From assembly GCA_029224185.1 (NCBI GenBank), contig CM055193.1, forward strand, positions 16,121,669-16,185,668: a DNA stretch of 64,000 bases. Direction: 5' to 3'. The notes under the pieces are model-generated. The model saw nothing but the letters and a program-made list of their open reading frames with translations, had not been told where the DNA came from and did not search any database. The DNA comes from Karalla daura (Eukaryota > Chordata > Actinopteri > Chaetodontiformes > Leiognathidae). A program made the translations under genes and the position numbers. Positions 36,901 to 48,000 of this stretch are shown here, piece after piece; the first letter of the stretch is position 1, and each line of letters starts with the position of its first letter.

Positions 36901-38189
36901 ATGAAGGCAAACACAGTTCGAATGAGAAAAATATCTACTGCAATGCCAGTGTGCGATTTATCCATTTGCTGCACTCACCGGATATAGTCTGTCCACCTCT
37001 GGCTTCCACTGGAAAGTATTGATCGAAAATTCTGTTCTTGTAATAATACGCCTTAAACCACCTCAGGAAGGAGAGTGTCTCTTGAAGGTCCTTCCTCAAC
37101 AGTGCAGGAGAAGGGATAATCTTGAAAGAGTAAAAACTTAAATTTAAGTTTCATATTCATACCTCTTTCAGTTTTGTTTAACCTCATCTTTCATACATAG
37201 GATCACATGCTTTTCTTCTTTGAGTATGTGCAAAGTCTACTTATTTGTGTTCGTGTTGTCACTGTGAGGTGCTGAGTGCCAGTGGATGAGGAAAACCAAT
37301 AGACCTAATGAGAAATTGTAGGGTTGTCTGAATACTTTTCTTATGCTTTGCAATGTTTTTGTCCACAAACAAACAGGTCAGTTCAGCTTCAGTTTATGTT
37401 TGAAATGAATAAATAATCATTTCAAATAATGGAAAAACTGAAGTTGATAAGTGAGTTAAAATAATTGGCTTAATCAAAAAAAGAAAACAATACAAATGTA
37501 TGAGATGAACAACTCTTTTGATACAGTACTTACCCTGATCACTCCAAGATTTTTAAACGCGCCCCTGAGTAATGATAAGTTGTGGACCGCATCTTCATGA
37601 CTATTGCACTGGAACCGGACAGAAGAGAGGTCGATGGATTCAGGAGACAAACGATGTATGAGCTGGCAAAACGCTGCACCTGGGTGATAACGAAAAATAT
37701 CCCGCATTCAGGTAGAGTGACTGGCGTTCAGCAGGCACACACTTGTTTTTTTTTTCCACTCCAAACTGTGAGATGTGCCGACATAACCACAAAGCATTTA
37801 GTGCCATACATCCATTGCAGACTGTGACTGTGTGACATGGAATGGACACAGTGTAGCTCCCAGGATGTTCCTGGTACTATTACTCTCCATTTGACATCTA
37901 TGAGATTTCTGTAGAAAAAATCTACAGCCGTAAGCTTCCCAGGAACTTGTTTTCGTCTAACATGCCCTTCATTATTGCCCATGTCGAGGAAGCAGACAAT
38001 GTGATCCCTTGCAGATAATGTGGCGTTACCATGAGATCATGTAACAATAAACAAGTGTGTTGACATCAAAAGCACACAAAAGAATGTTGATGTACCTGTG
38101 CATAGCTCCTCCACCTTAGTGAAGTTGGACTGTAAAATGCAACTGAGCCATTCCAGCAAATTCTCCTTTAAATTTAGCAGCATACTCAT
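28166..38189 (-). CDS. dnmt3b: Chimeric Dnmt3b paralogue A: EB1-type CH + hAT-like domain + degenerate PWWP + ADD + cytosine C5 methyltransferase
   Basis: De novo DNA methyltransferase paralogue with a fused N-terminus. Exons: 38096-38189 (CDS part), 37534-37679, 36979-37120, 35250-36661, 34683-34847, 34455-34553, 33969-34155, 33769-33852, 33552-33667, 33252-33395, 32651-32758, 32339-32462, 31783-32217, 31658-31702, 31423-31502, 31216-31328, 30950-31133, 30544-30628, 30058-30203, 29883-29973, 29609-29757, 29175-29260, 28952-29021, 28679-28800, 28166-28382. Total 4644 nt, 1547 aa. Order: CH (1-127), acidic/SIM-like segment (about 157), hAT-like (about 200-686), low-complexity linker, PWWP (about 816-899), basic region (940-1085), ADD (about 1100-1226), catalytic domain (about 1240-1522). 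Catalytic motifs are intact: LSLFDGIATG, GGSPCNDLS, FFWLFENV, AHRARHFWGN, SVPVIRHLFAPLKDYF. The normal FACE end continues 25 residues. The last intron uses a GC donor. CH-bearing Dnmt3 proteins are known in fish (zebrafish dnmt3bb group, from memory); the exact symbol within that group is unsure. Confidence 0.9.
32925..33127 (+). repeat. Teleost interspersed repeat copy
   Basis: Contains ttcttccacagtccaaaaac, atgcatgtttaagttgaatg and gatggaccggtgacccgtcc, the recognisable core of the common fish repeat also seen at 21085-21215 and 49008-49225. It lies in the intron between the two PWWP exons of paralogue A. Confidence 0.6.
33252..33395 (-). other. Degenerate PWWP, first half (paralogue A)
   Basis: The exon encodes GELVWCQVEGFKVSHWPAV, matching GELVWGKIKGFSWWPGIVV of paralogue B. 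The second half is at 32651-32758 (108 bp in both paralogues). The SWWP core is SHWP, and the FGDGKFSE segment of B is YAQKLHSK here, so an aromatic-cage Trp neighbour and the cage Asp are changed. Confidence 0.85.
33930..33959. repeat. Poly-C tract
   Basis: Run of about 30 C, in the intron beside the 33969-34155 exon donor of paralogue A. It may be a sequencing or assembly weak spot. Confidence 0.95.
34455..36661 (-). other. hAT transposase-like domain exons of paralogue A
   Basis: One 1412-bp exon plus two small exons (34683-34847, 34455-34553) encode a globular region with no counterpart in mammalian DNMT3A/B. The single giant exon amid small ones suggests insertion of a retro- or transposon-derived block. 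The order resembles a hAT transposase: an RNase H-like strand (SVILIGYFDQN), a later Asp (FYCDAP), a Cys-rich LCGIPGMAARAC segment where hAT has the C/H pair, helices ending in HFLFLAHTLEPLRALQEL, and a terminal FMTLLAMPTSLHKSRVFAE. The last resembles the hATC signature LxxPxSxxxxERxFS. Acidic triad and C/H residues are not kept, so it would be inactive. Homology is inferred from pattern, not from a search. Confidence 0.55.
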
Positions 38190-38224
38190 TTCCAGTTTCT
38201 CGGCCAGCTCTCCATGGGATGGAC
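36979..38224 (-). other. EB1-derived CH-domain exons of paralogue A
   Basis: Three exons (38096-38224, 37534-37679, 36979-37120) encode a domain that aligns without gaps to mapre1. GAAFCQLIHRLSPESI matches EB1 GAAYCQFMDMLFPNSV; IIP...WFKAYYYKNR and PVEARGGQ match EB1 IIP...WFKKFFDANY and PVEARQGQ. By hand I count about 19 of 49 and 18 of 44 identities in the second and third exons. The second exon is 146 bp in both genes with the same phases, and the third starts at the same phase. NFTKVEELCTG matches EB1 NLTKIEMLCSG in the first. Basic EB1 surface residues such as LKKVKF and the last K of GVDK are LSSVRF and GVIR here, so microtubule binding is probably weakened. Confidence 0.9.
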
Positions 38225-39940
38225 CTGTCCCAGGAAATCGTGAGTCAGTGAAACGTTAACACTTTGCTAAACATATCAACAGGTCACAATCAAACAATGG
38301 TTTCTTCATTTAATGGTGTGCTACATTAATGTACATCCATCTGAAGCATATATAATTACCCATTACGCTTTCTCCTGATGTGTACTTTAATGTCTGTAAT
38401 GTTGTCTTGCTGAAATATACCTTGACAAGTTGCTTTAATGCAATTACATAATTTTCAAAAGACAATTCCGTAGTGGGAATAATCCGTAGGAATTAATGGC
38501 GAACACATAGTCAATTGCATACCATTGTGTCTTTGTCAGTCACACATCAATGTTTTTCAAATCAGTCATAGTGCTCTGAAACCACATCTTCAGTTCATCT
38601 TCTTTTTGGAGTGCTGATTGATTACAATATTTTCTCAAAGAAACCGGGCCCAAGCACACAACACAAACAGAGCCCAAAGATTCCCACACACGTTAATAAC
38701 AATCGCGGTTGCTAAGTGACAACAATTACATTTTTACTCTTCTTACATAACTGTCACGGTAATCAACAACTCGTAATCTAATCGTGGCTGCATGTTTAGG
38801 GGTTTGACGTCTTCGACTCGCTCACAAAGGCGACATGATACGTTCGGGTCTTCGCTTCAATACTATTCTTGGCTTCATTGATTGAAAAAAGTGAAAGTCT
38901 GGCCACAAACTATTTCGCAACGTTCACCACGTTACGTTTCAGACTTTAGTCACGAACCAGATTACTTCAGTGTTTTAAAATCCAACACAAACAACAATAC
39001 AATCTCTGTTGTCATGCTTCCCAAAGGTCCACAAACGCAAACGTCAATTACAGTTGGCAGTTGCAGATAGATAACCAGTCACTAAGTGTGAAAAATGTGA
39101 AACCACTGGAGAACTCTTTCTAGGTGCGATATCCCTTTCGATCAATTTAAATGTACTTTGTTTATTGAATTCGTCTGGAAACTCCAATTTACTGAATGGC
39201 TATGAACATATCATTGGTTGAACCAATGAGATTAGAGCGGGTATCGTTCTGACCAATAGAATGAAAGGACCGGCCGGCTGTTTCCGGGAACTGACCCTGG
39301 GTCAGATTTAAACTGGTACTGTATGCTTAAGCGGTGTGGTCCCCGCCGCACAAAGACTGAACTCAGATCAGTTCCGGAAGAGCAGCCATTATGGAGCGTT
39401 TCAGGCATGGGGAACCATGCCAACATGCGTCCATATGGCCAGAGCGACAACAAGATAATAGATACAAAAAGTTAGTGTTACATAGCAATGTGGTGACATC
39501 CAACGCCAATGTGCTGCTGCAAGTCAACACAACTGACCTCGTTGCTGCAATCAAAAACCTTGATTTATCATGAAAACATGTTAATTAATAAAGCTGTTTG
39601 CAAATACCAATGTAAACAAATCTGAAGTTACTCTAACATGTCCGTCTAATGATATTCATTCATTTCGTGACGTACCGTTTCCGTGGTAACGCGAGGAAAA
39701 CGCAAGTAAGATGACGAACAACAACAACAAACAAACTAGCCTACGTGGCTACATCACGCAGGCTAAATCGTGAGCTTACTTCACACTACAATGAAACAAA
39801 GCGGTGGGATGTTGTGGGCATTGTTTATGACGCTCTGTTGCATCAACACGCGTGCAAGAGGAACGAAAGCCGCCGTTACAATGTCTAGATGTTTGGTAGC
39901 TATATAAAGAAAGTCTACAATCATGCACCAAAGCACCTAC
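38225..39940 (-). other. Paralogue A intron 1, with a small plus-strand ORF inside
   Basis: The intron lies between a good donor at 39939-39940 (GAGAGG before GTAGGT) and the acceptor at 38225. Mapre1 has the same plan: non-coding exon, long intron, then a start-codon exon of similar size (131 and 129 bp). A 60-codon plus-strand ORF lies at 39391-39573. Confidence 0.5.
39391..39573 (+). CDS. Possible small intronless gene, unknown function
   Basis: A 60-codon ORF starting MERFRHGEPC and ending AIKNLDLS. An ETS-type ccggaag motif lies about 18 nt before the ATG, whose context is gccattATGG. An AATAAA lies at about 39587, 13 nt after the stop, which is close for a normal 3' end. No family recognised. 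It could equally be chance. Confidence 0.2.
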   Translation: MERFRHGEPCQHASIWPERQQDNRYKKLVLHSNVVTSNANVLLQVNTTDLVAAIKNLDLS

Positions 39941-40267
39941 CCTCTCTAGTCGGTTCCTTGTGTAGGAATGCATCGATACCACCGTCTTGATCCCTCCCCT
40001 TAGACCACTCCTCCGATGAGTTAAACCCACTACTCTGCGGTGTCACTGTCCACAAATGAGCCACATGCGATAAAATGTACCGCGGATACCACGAAATTAT
40101 TCCCCCGCGCGTATTATTTTGATAGTGGTGATAAATTAACTTCGCGTTGGTGTTTTATGCAAAAACGTCGTTGACAACAGCAGCGAATGACGTGATTAAA
40201 AACCGTGTTAGCATGGTGTGCTAACAGCCCTCCTTCAAACAACACTTCCTGCACAGCCATTGTAACT
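39883..40267. repeat. Diverged tandem duplication, copy 1
   Basis: Shares ordered blocks with 40758-41012: gtctagatgtttgg (14 nt exact), gataaaat...cacgaaatta/caacgaaatta, ttgatagtg/gtgatagtg, aaaacgt(c/t)gttg, gcatggt(g/a)tg, cagccattgtaact. This copy is longer and spans the promoter of paralogue A. Confidence 0.75.
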
Positions 40268-40270
40268 CAG
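39941..40270 (-). promoter_or_regulatory. Paralogue A non-coding exon 1 and promoter
   Basis: The stretch upstream of the donor at 39939-39940. The reading frame from the next exon stays open into it but no in-frame ATG was found, so it is best read as 5' UTR. It contains tgacgtga near 40188, and a 10-nt gacgtgatta also occurs upstream of mapre1 near 26424, which is only weak support for shared origin. Confidence 0.4.
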
Positions 40271-40757
40271 ATGACCGTGTGTAAAAGAACTGAAGACGAT
40301 ATGAGAAACAGCGTGTATAACTATGAATAACTTGAGGGAGATATGGGTAAATGAGTCCACACTGAAAGGAGTAATGAGCAAGGATAAGAGTGCACTGGTT
40401 AGAGGTTTCTTTAGTTACACGTTCTGGGGTAGAAAATGACTGGGGTGTCTTATTTATTTTTTCATCCACGTATATTGCTCTTTGCCCGTTTACAATGTAG
40501 ATCCCATGACGAGATTGTGGTTCACACACCAGAGCAGATGGTGGCGGTATTGCGTCAAAATGCGCCAACGGCCCTTATAATAAGAGGAGAAGAAGAAGAG
40601 AGCATTGCAACTTTGTGTCTCCAGCCTTACGTCCAAGTCGTGTAGATGCCTGGATTTATCTGGAAGTCGCAGATATCCACAGCTCAGACAAAAACAAGCA
40701 ACAACGTGAGCTAATAGGAGGTTATAGGCATTAATCATCGCGCTTGGTTGTGTACTA

Positions 40758-41012
40758 GTCTAGATGTTTGGCGAAATACGGAAAGAAAATCAGTGGTCAC
40801 GCCCCATAATCTCAGCCTCTCTGTGTGGCTCATCGTGGAGCTGTATCGTGTCGATGCTACCCATGATGATAAAATATATTGTAGAGATGCAACGAAATTA
40901 CGTCCACTACACACATAATTGTGATAGTGATTCAAAAAGTTACCTTTGAGTTTTACATGAAAACGTTGTTGGCATGGTATGTTGACTAGCCTCCTGCTCA
41001 GCCATTGTAACT
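40758..41012. repeat. Diverged tandem duplication, copy 2
   Basis: Second copy of the block at 39883-40267, in the same orientation, between paralogue A's promoter and the 3' flank of paralogue B. It lacks about 130 nt relative to copy 1, including most of the presumed first exon. Confidence 0.75.
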
Positions 41013-42179
41013 TCCTATAATATTCCAACCCTCCTGCCTCCAATATACTATTTAACTCCAAAAATCCTTGTCAGAGTTAGTGCCATACTGGTTAGACTTC
41101 AACACGAACATTTATTTTATTTTGTCCAATTACCACTAAGAATTAGTACAAAAACAACATGAAACAAGTAACATAAGATTCCTTGAGGATGTGTCTCATT
41201 GGTGATGGTGTTTCCTTTGGTCCTCTAGTGATGGCTCATACTGAGCTGAAGTGTCTACAAATCCTGCAGTGTACTCCATCTTTTGCACTGTGCTGAGGCA
41301 CACAGTACATCATCATGTTACATTTTATTTCCATGAATGAATAGTGAATAGATATATAGAAACTATTGATCCTTTTAGAAGGTTCCCATTACTGATCTCA
41401 AAAATGGACAACATATGAAATGCATTTACCAAGATTAATTGATTTGCTTCACTTGGCAGGCAGTCAGTGCAGCAGTCTTCAGTGCAGTCACTTGATGTGT
41501 CTACAATATATCTAGCTGTGATGAGGTCTTTTAGCAGAAAGGGGGTTGTTTGCATATGAACCCTTGGTAATTTAACCATTTTGTGAACCATTTAGCTGGA
41601 TGGCTTAAGGGCTTCAGTAAGATGTATCTTGCCATCACTAGAATTTATCTGTTGTAACGTTTTTGACGTTAACCTCTGTTACGGCAATTTGCCTCCAATT
41701 GTGATCATGTGACAGTGTCAGTTTAACTGAATGACTGCTAAGAGAGAAACAAATTCCTGATTCCTCAGAGTCCAGAAATCCAGAGTCGTGGCAACTGGAC
41801 TCGTAGATTATTCATTATCAGATTTATTGTTGGGTACTTCTACAATTTAGTTATACCGCTGCCAGGAATTTGCTTTAGTGGGAGGATGACTTCACGATTA
41901 CGATGACCTGGACAAATGAAAATCTATATGCATACATCCCTTCGGGAGCTGATGCATCAGCTTCGGCCACATCAGTAATCATCCATGTAACATAAAACAA
42001 AGTATGTATTGGTGAAAAAATTGCTGCTGCTGTGAAAGACTTAACAGTACAAAACTATGAACACTGATACATCATAGAGGGGATTGATTGGATAGAACTT
42101 AACATAAATAGATAAAAAAAGTTAATATGCACACATTAATAACTGTTTCACACACAATTCTTTTTCAGCAGCCTGCTGT
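41013..42179. other. Spacer downstream of paralogue B
   Basis: AT-rich sequence of about 1.2 kb with no recognised gene, repeat or regulatory element. Confidence 0.5.
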
Positions 42180-42185
42180 TTTATT
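42180..42185 (-). terminator. dnmt3b: Paralogue B polyadenylation signal
   Basis: AATAAA on the minus strand with a GT-rich element about 20-30 nt downstream. Confidence 0.5.
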
Positions 42186-45045
42186 GAGTAAAATTATATT
42201 TATATATATATATGTTGCTATAAGAAGAACACAAACACTTTCACTAACAATTCAAATGTAAAAGTATAAAAATAGCACAGAATCTGTTCTTTTTAAATGC
42301 TTTTGCACTTTAGGTTCATAAAAAAGAAAAGCAAAATCCACAAATGTGGTTTTGACAAAAGATAAAGTACAGCAAGGTTATAGTGAAATAAGAAAACTAT
42401 TCTCAGATACTGTGTTCACACTCAAACCTACAGGTACACACTGAACTGGTTTACACCTTACGACAAAAGATATCAAAAAGCTATGGATTAATATGCTCTA
42501 CATTATACTGTAAAGGTTGTCAAGCATGTTAATATACATACTGTGTTTCAATATAAAAGTCTTAAAAAAACAGTTACAAAACAATAAAAGATACTAGATT
42601 TTTGCTAACTGGTTTTCAAGCAGAACTTTCCAAAATTCAGCAGTATAAATGAGGCATGTAAACAATTACTTTTTGGTGTTTTTTTTTTCTTTTAAAGGTC
42701 CTGAAAACAAATAAAGTTGCTGATTTGACACTTTATGGGGCCCTTTGAGTATAACAGAGAGTATCACATGTCTAAAGGTTCTGATCATTTGTACATGACA
42801 GAAACATATTCTTAAAGTAAAGAAGACTGTGCATTTTGTGTGAGTAGAGAGTAGAGAGTTAACACACGTGTAAACCTTTCTATCAATACAGTACGCAAAA
42901 CCTTGTGTAAAAAAAAAAGTTCCAGTGATAAAATACAAGCTCTATATACAGGGCAAATGGGAGCAGAAAGCTACAGTATATATTCACAGAACAGAGATCC
43001 TACAGGAGGAGTGATGTCCAGTTGCCCCTTTGTCTGAGGTAATGCCCATTTAGCATGATTTGGTGACAGCTAACAGCTTTCAGAAATCTTCCAGTTATCA
43101 AAACATAACAGGACATTTAAAAGGACTGCAGTTTTTATGAGTTTGGTTCGTTGGTAACATTGATGTAACTGGCACCAAAATGTATAGACCAGTAAATGGC
43201 TGATGGATATGCTTACAGTATGGTTGGTAATTACAGGCATAAAACAGCTATATCAAGATAAGCAAGGTTTCATATCAATTAAAAGTATTATTATTATGAT
43301 CATCAAAACTGAATGAAAATCAAATTTCTGCTTTCCTATTGTTTCCTCACTTTTCTCACTGATCACATTCACTTACTGACCCATACTGTATGCATGAGCA
43401 CCATATCAGCAATCAGCTGATTTTTATGGCAGTATCTAGATAAAAACTCGCAGTCAGTGCTAGTGTACAATAATATTGCGTTTTTGCCAGTGTTTTCCCA
43501 CCGTTTGTTGTCTTTTATGGGACATAAGCAGCTGTAAAAAAAAACCACACAGCAACACCCTGGCAATCAGTTGTTACAGTAAACTAAAACAGTTTTTAGA
43601 TTAAGTTAAATATCTACCTTTGATACGATTGATAAATGCTATCACTGTAATTCTTAGCTGTCTAGAATGTTTGGCCCATTTGCAATATCTCTGTTTTTGC
43701 ATTGGCTTGTTTTTTCAAGTATTTGTATGTAGGTATCAGGATGTCACTGCAGCGTGATAATAATGTTTCACACTTTCAACAAAGCAACACTTTAAAGTAA
43801 AATTACTGTTTTTAACAATAGAAAAAAAGTCACCTAAGTAAAAAAAAATCCTGCTTCCACTCCAGGCTACTTTGTTGTCCACTAGCTTCCATTACCTTTG
43901 TGTTTTCCTACAGCTTTCTTCCATTTACTGTGCAAGGCAGATGGACGAACCAGAGCTTGGGTTATAAGCACTTCCATGTTTTTGGTCTTTGCGAAACATG
44001 CAAACATGGTGAAATGTTTTGTTTTTCCTCTTAACATCAAAAAGGAGAGGCAACATCAAGCAAATAAGGTAGAACGTACTTGCTTTAGATAAATTCCACA
44101 ATGGTTTGACTGCAGCTGTGGTACACAGACTCACTGGAGTCACACAGTCTTCTAAGACCTTGGCTAAAATGAACACATTACCCTGTACAGCTGTAGGTGT
44201 GTTTCCTCTTAAGATTTGGCCAGGAAACCACAGTAAGGTGTTTTATTAGTGGAGCAGCAGTTAAAATGGAGCAGAGCTTCCACCATCCACCCTCCAACTT
44301 TGGTTCAAGTGAGCGTCAAAGTGTTTTTGTTAACAGCCTGTATCAGCAGCTTCCTCATCACACATGATAATCATCAGCTACATAAAGGGATAAGCGACCA
44401 CTGAAATGTCAAACGCTTCCTTGAGAATTTTTTTTTTTCTGCTTGTGCCCCTCTATTTTCTACGACTACGACTAATACGTTTTCATGTCAACTTAAAAAC
44501 AATGCCAAAATAGAGGGCACTTAAAAACGACAATAAAGTTGCAATAAAACTATCCTAGTGGCCTAATGTTAATACAGAGGAGTACAGTCGTTGTCTCTTG
44601 TCCCTTTGAACTGGGCTGAACCTCCAGAGGCGACGCACCCTGCGGGCCTCCGTCATGGATGATATCAGTAACACTGCCTGGCTGTGTGTGGCCTGTGACT
44701 CTCCTCCACCTCTTCCTGACACTACAGGGCCGTGATAAACCGCAGCCCGGGCGCTCACCTCTGCTGCACTTGTGTATCTCTGTGTTAGTGTGTGTTAGGC
44801 GTGTTTCAGGCTGCAGTGCATCGTCCCCAGGATCCAGAGAGGCCTGGAGACAAGCTGGCAGCTACTTTCACTATTTCTGACCTACACTGATGTTTCACTG
44901 AAACTGGTTGACAGAAATATATATATATATATTTAGGAAAAAAAAACCTCCAGCTCTTTACAAATGTTTATCCGAGCCAGTATCACAAAGGAAAAGATGG
45001 GTGTTTTTGCTTTTAAGGCGTCTGTTTGCTGGCGACTGGTGGAGA
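42180..45045 (-). other. dnmt3b: Paralogue B 3' UTR
   Basis: Non-coding AT-rich region of about 2.9 kb after the TAG at 45046-45048. A minus-strand AATAAA at 42180-42185 is followed downstream by a TTGTGTGTG stretch near 42155, a good cleavage context. No exon-like sequence was seen inside. Confidence 0.55.
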
Positions 45046-48000
45046 CTATTCGCAGGCGAAGTAGTCTTTCAGAGGTGCGAACAGATGCCTGATGACGGGG
45101 ACGCTCCAGGACCGGCCCAGGAGCTTCTGCCTGGCTCCACGTCCCATGTTGGACACGTCTGTGTAGTGGACAGGGAAACCGAAGATCCTGCAGGGCGAGA
45201 GGCACAATGGAATCACAAGATAGAATTCAGAGCTGACTCTGGATGTGTTGTGCATGTGCGTCTATTCCCCGCTCACCTCTCCAGCTCAGTGCACCACAGT
45301 ATGTCCTCTTTCCCGTTCATCAGGACAGGGAAGTGTTGGTCCTTCCCTTGTTTAATAGAGTTGGAGCGAGTGGTGATGGTACGCACTTTCCCAAACTGAA
45401 AAAGGAAAGGATAACAGATGATCAAATGAGACCGAGTCAGAGCTAAGGGCATCTTCAGCTTTAGCTTTCCATTACCCCATGAAATACGCAAAACCTAAGT
45501 ATCTTTACGCTCTCATGAGACGGTTTTTCAGATGCACTGATACAGAAGTGTTTCGCAAAAGTGCAATGGAAACACTTATCTCATATAACATGTCACTGGA
45601 GATGGCAGGCTATGACTTGTGTTGTTGGACATGATACGTGACAACAGCACCAGGAATGAAGCACTGCTTTTGTCTCCTGTTGATAATAACAACAGCTAAG
45701 GCTGTAGCGGCAGCTGAGATCGCAATCGGCTGCAATGCAGGGTGACATCATCCTCCTCACAGTGAAGCGAGGAGAAGTATTATGGGATATTGCGATACTA
45801 GACAGTTGTATTTTATGGAAATTTCAGAACTATTGCTTTTAATTTGCCAAAAACTGTGATGGAAACGCATGTAGAGCCTTAGATCTTCAGACGTCCAACC
45901 TTGGCGACTCTGCCATGCTCCAGACAGTCCTGCAGCTCCAGTTTGTCCATTCCCGACGCGCACAGGGGTCTGAAACAGGGAGGAGTAACCGCATTATCTC
46001 CTGTACACGGTGTGTCTCTTCACATGGATGAGAACTCAGGACTCTGGTGTGTTTCTAGGTATTTCCTCCCACCTGTTCATGCCTGGCAGGTTGCCCCAGA
46101 AGTATCGTGCACGGTGAGCAGCGGAGACCTCGATGGCGTCGATCATCACAGGGTTACACTGCAAGTTAATTCACAACTTCAAGTTACAGCTTCATACAGC
46201 TTATAGTTAATTCAGGTCAGCTCTGAAGAAGTCCCAAATGTCTATTTACAACGTGCTGCTTTGCTCTGTTTGGTTTTTACTCTGTTTCTTCTCCTCACCT
46301 CCAGGAAACGTGAGATGTCCCTCTTGTCGTTGACGCCCATGGCCACCACGTTCTCGAACATCCAGAAGAACGGCCGGTTCTCTCCTTCTTTGGGCTTGGC
46401 CTCGCTCAGCAGACGGTAAAACTCAAAGAACAACCTCCCTGTGCCTTCTGGAACAACAACAACACGGCATGAGAGTGGGAGGGCACTCTGTATCACGACA
46501 ATCACCTCCCTGCACATAATTGTACACATGCACCATATTAACGGACTGAACATTGTTTATTTCTGTTGTCACGTTATTCTGTTTATTATTTTACCCTCGT
46601 ATGCAGGAGCTGTAACGGAGAGAGTGGAGGACACATGTCTCCTCTGGCAGAAACTTACCATAGAGACCTTTTCTGGCAGGGTTGACAATAGACAGGTCGT
46701 TGCAGGGACTTCCTCCGATCACCAGGTCAAAAGGACCCCACTCCATGAGCTGAGAGAGACAACAGCACCACCAAGTGTTACATGAGGGAGTGACACCTAC
46801 TGCACAGACACGACTGGAACATCCCACACGTTCCACTCTTCACGTATCATCTTCTGTTTTATACAGTGACAGTGAGGTCGGATGCAGATATTGGAAGCTT
46901 GCACTGTTAACTTTTGGGGGTGTACGGTGTATGTAACATTTAAGTGTAAACTTTCAGCAACAAACCTGACAACATTAGGGTGGCATTTATTTTCATTAGC
47001 TTGTTAATAAGTTTCAGGATAAATAAATGAATTGTCTGCAAAAAACAAGATATTATATAACATAATTAGAACGTATCAGTTAAGAGGTTCCAAACTTTCA
47101 CTGTTGGGAATTGGCTTAAAATGTTTTCTAGTTTGATTCGCTAGTTCCTGATTACATTTCAGTTGATTGAATAACCAATTAAACAATAACTTATTAATTC
47201 AACCAATAAAAAGCACAAGACAAGTAATTTAACCTCCAACCTGAACTCTAACATCTGCTCACCCTGTGTCCTCTCTCACCCTTACAGGAACCTCTGACAC
47301 ACACACACACACACGCAGCCACACACACATATACTCATGTACACGTACACACAAGTCCTTTCACAGACAACAATGATGAGAAAGGGATGAAAGAGATGAG
47401 AAGGAGAGACAGAAATCAGAATGAAGGAGCAGAGAGAAACAGCAGGGCGCTCTTTTAATCTCTTACGTAACAGGGTGTGAACCCCGAAACACTCACACTC
47501 ACACACACACACAGACACACACACAGACACACACACACACACACAAACACACGCAGGCTGGCAGCTGCAGTGACTTTCAGGGCAGAGGACAAAGAGCAGC
47601 TTCAACCTCTGTAAATCCCCTAAGGAACCCTTTCACTTGTTAGTTACGCTGTGTGTGTGTGTGTGTGTGTCTTATCATGTGTGTGTGTTAATGTACTGAG
47701 ATTAGTAAAACTGAAATCATTCTCACGTCTGTTCATTTAACTTGCAGCTGGAGTCGGTGGGACTATAAGGAACTGTTGTTCAGATTATGGAAACAGGATG
47801 CAACTGATTAATAGCATTTCCATATGTTACACGCAAAGATACATTAATGAATAAATAACGATTAAAAACGACTCTACTGCTATAACATTTATCAGGACGC
47901 ACAAAAATTCTTCTGCGGATCGCCTGCTTTCTGTTCTTGTCAATGAATTTATTGTCTACATGCAACTTTGCATCCTGCAACTTGCAGTTTCCATGCACTG

